A DNA stretch of 16,068 bases from Saccoglossus kowalevskii (lineage: Eukaryota; Hemichordata; Enteropneusta; Harrimaniidae), in the NCBI RefSeq assembly GCF_000003605.2, contig NW_003149769.1, forward strand, positions 202,899 to 218,966, given 5' to 3'. The notes below the pieces were generated by a model, which saw only the letters and a list, made by a program, of their open reading frames with translations, was not told the origin of the DNA and did not search any database. Shown piece by piece: positions 10,043 to 16,068 of this stretch. Each line of letters starts with the position of its first letter. Position 1 is the stretch's first letter. The translations under genes and the position numbers were made by a program.

Positions 10043-10840
10043 GTATTATACGGAATGATGAGTGTGTATATCATGATGACTGGCATGCCTATGAATGTCA
10101 TGATTTAGACTACATTATGATGGTAATTGAGAGTATGGATGAAGATACCGAAACACGACGTGTATCACCAATTGGTCTTGTAGCTGATGGTTACATAGAT
10201 TTAATTAATGGACCCATGGATCAAGGATGGTGTCTTGGGTACACGTGTCAGGAACGCATTAGCACCTTCTATACTATTGTTTCCAGTGGAAAGATTTATG
10301 ACATGGCATTCACTGACACTAATCCTCAAAACCTTCGTTTTCACCTCCTGAATGCTGATGATGATGAAACTGTGCGAATTGATCTGTGGGGAGCAAATTC
10401 ACAACGTTTAGATGTCTACCGCAATGATGCGTATATTGCACCAACAAATGCTAAGTTGTCTGGCTCTTCCTTCACCTGGTTACCCAAGAATCCTTCTCTT
10501 CCTGATGACCAGTATCTCCCCATGCTAGGTGGTCCGAGTGGACAAAATTTTCATGACAAAAAGATTCAAACTCTGTATTTTCTGATCCGTGGATCTGATG
10601 TAATAGAAGTTCGCCTTAGTCCTGTAATAATTGTTGCATTCGGTATTGATCCTGTCCATATTGATGACTTCTTTGAGACTAACTTGATTTCAAACCTCGC
10701 TAACATGTTCGGTATCAGCACAGATCAAATCCGGGTAGTTGACATTGTCAGACAGAGCAAGAGACGTCGAAGAGCTGTAGATCCTGCAACTGTGACTGTG
10801 GAAATTGGTGATCCCCCAACATCAAGTATTGATTCATTCA
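10043..10840 (+). CDS. PKHD1L1: Fibrocystin-L-like exon g: large conserved region, SEA-like segment with polybasic site
   Basis: This is the largest exon (798 nt, phase 1 at both ends; acceptor ctttgattcag, donor a|gtgagt). The N-terminal two thirds carry GIIRNDECVYHDDWHAYEC, MMVIESMDEDTETRRVSP, GYIDLINGPMDQGWCLGYTC, TNPQNLRFHLLNADDDE and QRLDVYRNDAYIAP, all collinear with fibrocystin-L. The last third reads VIEVRLSPVIIVAFGID, DDFFETNLISNLANMFGIS, DQIRVVDIV, then the polybasic KRRRR (10759-10773) and TVTVEIGDPP. I infer a compact beta-alpha-beta, SEA-like segment with a proprotein-convertase site in a loop. Upstream codons 9940-10042 are open but not conserved and lie in the intron. The family assignment is firm; the SEA-like reading is inference. 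Confidence 0.95.
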
Positions 10841-10913
10841 GTGAGTAATGAATTTCTTTTTATTTTTGACTCTAGTGTCAAGCACACAATGAAAGTCATT
10901 GCGGTTAGTGCAT

Positions 10914-10968
10914 CTGTGTGTGTGTGTATGTATGTATGGGCGTTTGTCTGTGTGTGTGTGTGTGTCTG
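10914..10968. repeat. (TG)n/(TATG)n microsatellite
   Basis: Two TG runs are separated by tatgtatgtatgggcgtttgtc. The tract is purine-pyrimidine alternating and likely polymorphic. Confidence 0.95.
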
Positions 10969-11221
10969 TTCCACTGATGCTCTGGGATAATATGCAGACC
11001 TGATTTGTTTCTGGTTGAAACCTTGCATATTAATGACCTTAGTTGCATCTTACTTTTTCTCAACTACATTTGTAGTCCCTGTTCGGATGCAGTTCGAAAA
11101 CGAGGACTTATGTTTTTACCTTTGTGCGTCCGTGTGTACGTGTATCTTAGAAATGCCTGGACTAATCACAATCAAACTTCACACATACATCATACATGAT
11201 ATTATAAATATGCACATCAAT

Positions 11222-12140
11222 TTGTTTCACGATCTGATTGAAGATGATCGAATGCATGGTGGCCATTTTTGTGTTAAAAAATCATTAAAATCAAGCATTT
11301 ATGGATGGATTTTGCTTAAACTTGGTACATACATTGGACATTATGGGACCTTGATGCACATATTTTATTAAAATTAAAAATTAAAAATGGCCGACTGGCA
11401 GCCATTTTGTTTTAATGAATGCAGTTCTAGTGCCATATCTCTGCCATGCTTTGACTGATTATGTTCAAATTTTATATATTCATTATATATCATAGCATAG
11501 ATATATTGGTTTGACTATCTGATTCAAAATGGCAGCCATTTTTGTGCTAAAAAATCATCAAAAATTAAAGAATTTCTGGCATTCCAGAACTTGATCTTGA
11601 CGTTTATGGATGGATTTGTTCAAACTTGGTACATACTTTAAAGATTATGGATTTCTGATGCACATCATTTTGTTTGTCAGATTGGATTGAAATTGTTGTC
11701 TGGTGGCTGTTTTGTTTAAATCATGAATGCGCTTCTAGAGCCATATCTCTGATATGCTTTGACTGATTATGTTCAAATTTTATATATTCATTATACATCA
11801 TGTTATAAAAATACAGATATATTGGTTTGACAGATTCTATTCAAAGTGACCGAATGGTGGCCATTTTTGTGCTATCAAGCATTTCTTGCATTTCTGAATG
11901 GATTTCATTCTTAGAACATACATTAGACATCACGGGTTCCTGATGCATGTTATTTCTTAGATCGGATTCAGAATGGCTGACTAGTGGCCATTTTTTTTAA
12001 TGAATGGGCTTCTAGAGCCATATCTCTGACATGCTTTGACTGACTATGTTCAAATGTTCAAATTTTATATATATTCATTATACATGTATTCAAAATGGCT
12101 GTCAATCATTTTTAATGTTAAACAATCATCATAATCATAT
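11222..12140. repeat. ~300-bp tandem repeat, three copies plus a partial fourth
   Basis: The phrase gccatatctctg recurs at 11432, 11740 and 12017, each followed by a near-identical block ending in catgctttgactgattatgt and ttatatattcattata. Copies run about 11222-11515, 11516-11831 (316 bp) and 11832-12086, with a partial copy to about 12140. Within each unit ggtggccatttt-type phrases occur twice, suggesting an internal half-repeat. The sequence is non-coding and unidentified. Confidence 0.85.
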
Positions 12141-12258
12141 TCCTGACATGGTTATATTCTAGCTATATTACTATAAACAAAACTACATGTATATATAAAT
12201 TCAATAACTAACGGGGACTGTTCCATGCAAGGCTTGTTTAATGATACATACTTCAGTT

Positions 12259-12625
12259 GAGATGTGCATTGGTAACAGTGGAGTTATTTCAGCTGAGAGG
12301 CTGCTTGTTTGATTGAGATGTGCATTGGTAACAGTGGAGTTATTTCAGCTGAGAGGCTGCTTGTTTGATTGAGATGTGCATTGGTAACAGTGGAGTTTTT
12401 TCAGCTGAGAGGCTGCTTGTTTGATTGAGATGTGCATTGGTAACAGTGGAGTTATTTCAGCTGAGAGGCTGCTTGTTTGATTGAGATGTGCATTGCTAAC
12501 AGTGGAGTTATTTCAGCTGAGAGGCTGCTTGTTTGATTGAGATGTGCATTGCTAACAGTGGAGTTATTTCAGCTGAGAGGCTGTTTGTTTGATTGAGATG
12601 TGCGCTGCTAACAGCTGAGGCTGAT
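12259..12625. repeat. 56-bp minisatellite, six full copies plus a degenerate seventh
   Basis: Units start at 12259, 12315, 12371, 12427, 12483, 12539 and 12595 with gagatgtgcattg-taacag and end ggctgcttgtttgatt. The first six are nearly identical and the seventh is shortened and diverged. Every full unit contains gttatttcag or gttttttcag, a splice-acceptor-like sequence. The array ends about 40 bp before the real acceptor at 12666. Confidence 0.95.
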
Positions 12626-12666
12626 TTTTATTTGGTTCAAATGTAAACATATTTTCTATTTATCAG

Positions 12667-12886
12667 ATTCCAATTATACTGGTCTCAATGATAGTTTATC
12701 ATTTGAGGAATTAGAAGAGATAGCATCCACCCTTGTAAATGAAGGTCAGAGTGGTGGATTGGATAATGCATTGGGTGTAGAAGTATTAACATTATCAGTC
12801 ACTGATCCAGTAGCACCCGCAGTAGATTCAACTGGTGGTGTGAGAGCAACAAATGAAACTGGTGGGCCAGCTGATGGAGATGTCAG
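12667..12886 (+). CDS. PKHD1L1: Fibrocystin-L-like exon h: Leu/Glu-rich segment and linker
   Basis: The acceptor tctatttatcag ends at 12666 and the donor ag|gtattt starts at 12887. It starts in phase 1 and ends in phase 2 (220 nt). The split first codon gives Asn. It encodes SNYTGLNDSLSFEELEEIAS, TLVNEGQSGGLDNALGV, LTLSVTDPVAPAVDS and a low-complexity linker ending ATNETGGPADGDVR. Sequons NYT, NDS and NET predict N-glycosylation, consistent with an extracellular position. The pattern of L-x-E-L-x-E-I-A followed by LG.....SV..P matches the fibrocystin-L segment after GDPP. A 56-bp minisatellite ends about 40 bp upstream of the acceptor. Confidence 0.88.
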
Positions 12887-12993
12887 GTATTTTTTTTATT
12901 GTTCACTCTGCAGCAAAACACTTTGAAAATCTATCTACATAACGTTAGGCACACAATTCAAACTGATACCAATAACTAATCTATTGTTTGTAG
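12887..12993 (+). other. Short intron (107 bp)
   Basis: Phase-2 intron with donor gtattt and acceptor attgtttgtag; a T run follows the donor. Nothing else was seen. Confidence 0.85.
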
Positions 12994-13141
12994 GTATGAT
13001 GAATTGGCTAAAAAAGCTGATGATGAGATTGCTCTGATATATCAAATTCCTAAACGATTGAATATTTACCATGAAATCTCAGGAGCCTATGAAGGAGCAA
13101 TTTTTCAACAGCAACCAGTCATTAATGCTCTTGATGCTCTG
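12994..13141 (+). CDS. PKHD1L1: Fibrocystin-L-like exon i: start of first Ig-like (E-set) module
   Basis: The acceptor attgtttgtag ends at 12993 and the donor CTG|gtaact starts at 13142. It starts in phase 2 and ends in phase 0 (148 nt), bounded by short introns of 107 and 191 bp. It encodes YDELAKKADDEIALIYQIPK, then RLNIYHEISGAYEGAIFQQQ, PVINALDAL. The motif Y-E-G-x-x-F-x-x-Q-P-V-(I)-x-A-x-D is the first strand pair of an E-set/Ig-like module of the type seen at the C-terminus of fibrocystin-L (Q-P-x-x-x-A-x-D-x-x-G-N). The ATG at 13004 is internal. Confidence 0.87.
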
Positions 13142-13332
13142 GTAACTATGGAGTTTTTGAATTTTTTTGTATTTATATACATGTATAATGTTTTATATCT
13201 TGAGATAAGAACAAAGTTTGAAGTGAATATTATTTCATGGAATAAATGACTTTTAAACTTGTCAAATATGACAGAGCTCAGTTTACTAGTTTGTATGAAA
13301 TGTATTTATCTTTTGATTTTCTGTTCATTCAG
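13142..13332 (+). other. Short intron (191 bp)
   Basis: Phase-0 intron with donor gtaact and acceptor ctgttcattcag. Reading frames run open through parts of it but are not conserved. Confidence 0.85.
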
Positions 13333-13707
13333 GGTGACAACGTTGAGAACCTCGGTCATAGTTCATCACCATGGCAACTGAGTGTATCACTAAGACCTAA
13401 CATAGGTGATACCAGAGCACAGTTGCTTGGTAAAACCAGTGTGGTATTTGTTAATGGATATGCTAGTTTCACCAATTTAGCCATCACACATGCCGGAGAT
13501 TACATCCTAGACTTCGTCATCACTGTCCCAGAAAACACAACATTAGGTGTTGTTTCCATTTCATTCACTGTATCCAATCGTCCATACTCTCTGGGTGTTG
13601 TAGCTGTTCCTGATTCTGCTTATGAAGGCGAGTTATTCACACCACAGCCTATCATTGAAATTGTTGATGTCATCCTAGGTGAAACTGCAGAAGATATTTC
13701 ATGGAAG
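13333..13707 (+). CDS. PKHD1L1: Fibrocystin-L-like exon j: rest of first Ig-like module and start of a second
   Basis: The acceptor ctgttcattcag ends at 13332 and the donor AAG|gtacgt starts at 13708; both ends are phase 0 (375 nt). It encodes GDNVENLGHSSSPWQLSVSL, GDTRAQLLGKTSVVFVNGYA, SFTNLAITHAGDYILDFVI, PENTTLGVVSISFTVSNRPY, then VVAVPDSAYEGELFTPQPII, EIVDVILGETAEDISWK. The first part is a classic E-set pattern (LxG.t.v.f.nG.a.FtnL.i..aG.Y.l.f). The second part repeats the AYEG..F..QP..... opening of the previous exon, so a second module begins here and must continue in a later exon. NTT is a glycosylation sequon. A transposon-like element begins 11 bp beyond the donor. Confidence 0.9.
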
Positions 13708-13718
13708 GTACGTGCTTA

Positions 13719-13757
13719 GGGAACTGATCATTACCACCCAGCCGGTTTCCTGTGAGT
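13719..13757 (+). repeat. Left terminal inverted repeat (39 bp)
   Basis: It starts gggaactgatcattaccacc and ends cctgtgagt. One mismatch (c versus a at base 21) separates it from the right terminus. Confidence 0.9.
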
Positions 13758-13767
13758 TTGACTCGGT

Positions 13768-13907
13768 TTACCGTACCGGTCGTTGCTTTACCGTACCGAC
13801 CGTTGCGTTACCGTACCGACCGTTGCGTTACCGTACCGACCGTTGCGTTACCGTACCGGCCGGTGCTTTACTGTACCGGCTGGACAATTACCGTACTGAT
13901 GGGACCA
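13768..13907 (+). repeat. Left subterminal 20-bp tandem array
   Basis: Seven 20-bp units start at 13768 and every 20 bases after, with consensus ttaccgtaccgaccgttgcg. The central units are identical and the outer ones diverge. Two frames through it give pseudo-repetitive peptides (such as LPYRPLRYRTDR), which are artefacts of the array. Confidence 0.92.
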
Positions 13908-15683
13908 ATACCGACTATTTATCACCTTCGATTAATGAATGCGTGGTAAACAAAGCCCCGGTAACTGATCGGCGCCCTGCCGGTAACCGTGAGTCATGCA
14001 TGAATTAATTGGGCATTTTGCAAACAATAAGAATTTTTTTTTAGGACTTGTACAACAGAGTGTTACGTCCCAGTCGACTAGAGGACTCGATGGTTTAATT
14101 ATTTGTTTATATTTGTCAGTAGCTCACACAGTGGAAAGAAAGTCGGGCAACCGTCGAAATACAAATAAATAAATAAATTAAATAAAAAAGTCTTTCTGAA
14201 ATTCTTCGCATGTGTTTTTTTCAATATATGTGTGTTATTCACATATTCATGATCGCCTGTAACGCTATAAAACGACAGTCCTAAATCGTAGCTTACCCAC
14301 AACGTTGAATAAAACGTCTCAACCTGTCGCATGAATTCGATGATACTTGCATAATCTGTCAGCGTGACTCGCTTGGCCGAGCTCACATGTATTTAAATTC
14401 GGGCTTGGGCGTTCAAAAATCTGTTTTGATACTTTGTCGACAATAACACGCGCAACGCGTGCACGTAGTCCAGATAAAATTCAAGTGCGTAAAACGGAAT
14501 TTGACCTTGCTCTAGTTCAACATTTTTCCATTGCTTTTCGACCTCATTTTGTGATTTTGCTTATGGAATTGACCAAACATATTTACACATCCCTTCCAAC
14601 AATCCCCAATGTAACTTTATTATAACAAAACAGAGTGTGCAAGTGTGCCGGTACATCTCTTTTTGGAACATGTGATTGGCCCTGAAAAGGGCTGTTTGGT
14701 TTGGGGCAGAATACGTTTTAGACTGGAAAGGTCGGGACTTTTTTTTGTTTTACAAAAAAAAAAAAATAATTACAGCCAATACAAAGTCAGCTTGGACATT
14801 CAGTTGTGAGACATAACAAAATAAATGGTGCCAGCGATAGATTTTGCGAATGAAAGAACAAACTAAACGCAATCAAAGGCGCCGACCACTCGCGTTGGAA
14901 ATAAACTAATAAAACGCGTTGCGACGAGAAATCTCGTCTGCATCTATCATTCGCGCACACGCACACACATGCTATTTTCGTATGTTGAATACGTTGGCAA
15001 CGTCGTCAAATATTTAGCCCAATCACTGAATAAAAAAACATCCAAGCACACGTGCACTGGCGCCAGATAAAGTGAAAAAATGAAAACAAAATTACGTCTG
15101 CACTGTGCATTTGTAACAATAACCAAAACCATTACGTTACATGCCAAACTACCGACTCAGGATTCATCATACACAAATATAGCCACTTTCATGGAACTGT
15201 TATTTTTGTAATCCACTTTGTCGGCTCAGTTGATTTGGGAGCACTGATCCCAATTTAAAAAAAAAAAATATCGTATAAAATAAAGACGCAGTTCCGTCTG
15301 TAGTCATATCCAACAGTTCACATGGACGTACTGGGAGCTCCATGGTCTCACAAAAATCATGTGTAGCATTATCGCGCGCAACTTGAATGTAAATATTATG
15401 CAATAATAATGGTAAAGTTTAATCTCTGACAAATAAAAAGACGCAACAAATTGCCCTGGTGGTGTATTTGACCTTGAAAGCTACCGCATAGCAAACATGA
15501 ACAAAATGATTTATAAACAGACTATAACTACAAACTAAACAAATTCTACTCAAATTAATTCTACAGTTTTGCTTTCTCTGGCGATCCTGTGCATAAAACT
15601 GAAATTTAAACAGGTCGGCATTTTACCGGTAAACCGGAATATCAATGCATAAATTAACTTGTCAGAAGTGTGAATTGCCTCCT
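13908..15683. other. Interior of the transposon-like element, no recognised gene
   Basis: About 1.8 kb between the subterminal arrays. It contains homopolymer runs (14033-14041, 14752-14766, 15258-15268), an aaataaataaat tract near 14161, and a 7-bp-stem palindrome gacgaga-aa-tctcgtc at 14923-14938. On the - strand 14099-14386 is open without an ATG start and includes a possible donor (tgg|gtaagc) about 30 codons in; I do not recognise its product. No transposase signature was found. Confidence 0.6.
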
Positions 15684-15803
15684 GCCAGTACGGTAATGGC
15701 CTTGCCGGTACGGCTAATGACCTTCGGGTACGGTAAAGAACCGACCGGTACGGTAAAGCAGCGGCCGGTACGGTAAAGCAGCGGCCGGTACGGTAAAGAA
15801 ACG
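15684..15803 (-). repeat. Right subterminal 20-bp tandem array
   Basis: About six 20-bp units, such as ccggtacggtaaagcagcgg, are the reverse complement of the left-array family. The two arrays face each other, as the terminal repeats do. They are plausible binding sites for a transposase or its accessory DNA-binding protein. Confidence 0.88.
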
Positions 15804-15816
15804 CATGCCGCAGGAG

Positions 15817-15855
15817 ACTCACAGGAAACCGGCTTGGTGGTAATGATCAGTTCCC
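15817..15855 (-). repeat. Right terminal inverted repeat (39 bp)
   Basis: It starts actcacaggaaaccggcttg and ends atgatcagttccc, directly followed by tta, which matches the trinucleotide before the left terminus. Confidence 0.9.
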
Positions 15856-15858
15856 TTA

Positions 15859-16068
15859 ATGTTATATCTGTATTAAATACATGATTGTGATAGAAATAAC
15901 ATTTAAAAAGGTAGATCATTGGGGGGAAAACGTAAAGTGAAATAAAGCCCTTCCTGCCTACCGAATATTTTGTAAGCCTGTTACACACAGGAAACACAGT
16001 AATTTTTTCCCCTTTGGGTTTCAGTATACCAACACATTGGTAATGCTGACTATAGGATGATGATGTGA
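15859..16068 (+). other. Intron remainder after the element, with a candidate acceptor at 16024
   Basis: The 3' flank of the insertion is AT-rich and ends with a strong acceptor-like sequence ttttttcccctttgggtttcag (AG at 16023-16024). If used in the required phase 0, the following codons reach TGA at 16058 after 11 residues that do not resemble the expected Ig-like continuation. The exon call is therefore left open. Confidence 0.4.

Larger units (their letters stand above)
10841..12666 (+). other. Intron (1826 bp) made largely of tandem repeats
   Basis: From 5' to 3' it holds a TG-rich microsatellite, about 250 bp without recognised content, a ~300-bp tandem repeat (11222-12140) and a 56-bp minisatellite (12259-12625). 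Little unique sequence remains. An open frame at 11015-11371 runs into the repeat and is not considered a gene. Confidence 0.85.
242..13707 (+). other. PKHD1L1: Fibrocystin-L (PKHD1L1)-like gene, 10 internal exons, both ends outside the window
   Basis: Ten spliced exons join in one frame into 1020 complete codons without a stop. The product matches the C-terminal quarter of fibrocystin-L, a giant single-pass membrane protein of about 4,200 residues in mammals with IPT repeats, G8 domains and PbH1 beta-helix repeats. Collinear family signatures include LAAEVGLLTHNI, SYIRGNSFHHGF, HRAPRTPSGG, NPADCVDMDCD, MMVIESMDEDTETRR, DLINGPMDQGWC and VEIGDPP. In mouse the vertebrate protein is known as a hair-bundle surface-coat component; its role in an invertebrate is unknown. 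No signal peptide or transmembrane segment lies here: the first should be far upstream and the second downstream. All introns use GT/AG. The symbol is assigned by homology; PKHD1 itself and the TMEM2/CEMIP proteins share domains but fit less well, especially at the C-terminus. The evidence for the family is strong; one-to-one orthology is inferred. Confidence 0.9.
13719..15855. mobile_element. Non-autonomous PIF/Harbinger-like DNA transposon (2137 bp)
   Basis: The left end 13719-13757 and the reverse complement of the right end 15817-15855 match at 38 of 39 positions, starting gggaactgatcattaccacc. The trinucleotide tta flanks both ends (13716-13718 and 15856-15858). A 3-bp TWA-type target duplication with G-rich inverted termini is the hallmark of PIF/Harbinger elements; the family name is inferred from this. 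Immediately inside each terminal repeat is an array of a ~20-bp unit, in opposite orientation. The interior carries more CpG than the host introns and no recognisable DDE transposase, so the copy is probably mobilised in trans. High similarity of the ends and retained CpG suggest a fairly recent insertion. Confidence 0.82.

Noticed and set aside
11015-11371. 118-codon frame in intron 7
   Set aside because: It runs into the ~300-bp tandem repeat and the frame is broken in the other repeat copies.
13679-14008. Open frames across the left subterminal array (also 13752-13949, and 15550-15997 on the minus strand)
   Set aside because: The peptides are translations of a 20-bp tandem repeat inside a mobile element and change character with each frame. 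The frame at 13679 also runs across a good donor at 13708.
14434-14625. 63-codon frame within the transposon interior as a transposase fragment
   Set aside because: It starts at TTG, has no DDE or helix-turn-helix signature, and is short.
1-16068. tRNA, rRNA, CRISPR array or prokaryotic operon
   Set aside because: No tRNA box sequences were seen. The tandem repeats are contiguous without unique spacers, so they are not CRISPR arrays. Splice sites and intron structure show a eukaryotic gene.

Overview
This window is animal (metazoan) genomic DNA. Ten exons on the + strand, each bounded by GT/AG splice sites, encode an internal-to-C-terminal part of one very large protein. The introns are AT-rich and full of repeats. 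No bacterial, viral, tRNA or rRNA gene was seen. The translated exons match fibrocystin-L (PKHD1L1, the PKHD1-like family of G8 and parallel-beta-helix membrane proteins) collinearly. The species cannot be named from sequence alone. Moderate intron lengths, divergence from vertebrate fibrocystin-L and the repeat types suggest an invertebrate, perhaps a marine deuterostome such as a hemichordate, but that is inference.

Coding layout: exons at 242-421, 2641-2871, 3793-4331, 6354-6528, 7299-7461, 9600-9832, 10043-10840, 12667-12886, 12994-13141 and 13333-13707. They total 3062 nt and join in one frame into 1020 complete codons without a stop. Intron phases from the first acceptor to the last donor are 1,1,1,0,1,2,1,1,2,0,0. 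The gene begins upstream of the window, where the second G8 domain should lie, and no convincing terminal exon is present. In protein order the exons give: the region just after the G8 domain; the beta-helix (PbH1) domain; a conserved Cys-containing region; a compact SEA-like segment with a polybasic KRRRR site resembling a proprotein-convertase site; a Leu/Glu-rich segment with N-glycosylation sequons; one complete Ig-like (E-set) module; and the start of a second.

Non-coding layout: a 71-bp minisatellite (1-213) abuts the first acceptor. Intron 3 has degenerate AT-rich repeats and a hairpin repeat family. Intron 5 has a promoter-like CRE plus TATA pair. Intron 7 has a TG microsatellite, about three copies of a ~300-bp repeat, and a 56-bp minisatellite whose every unit contains a splice-acceptor-like sequence.

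The most striking non-coding structure is at 13719-15855. It is a 2137-bp element with 39-bp terminal inverted repeats (38/39 matching), a 3-bp TTA target duplication and subterminal arrays of a ~20-bp CpG-rich unit facing each other. It looks like a non-autonomous PIF/Harbinger-type DNA transposon, and it sits only 11 bp inside the intron after the exon ending at 13707. Removing it would leave an intron of about 177 bp, similar to the neighbouring introns of 107 and 191 bp.
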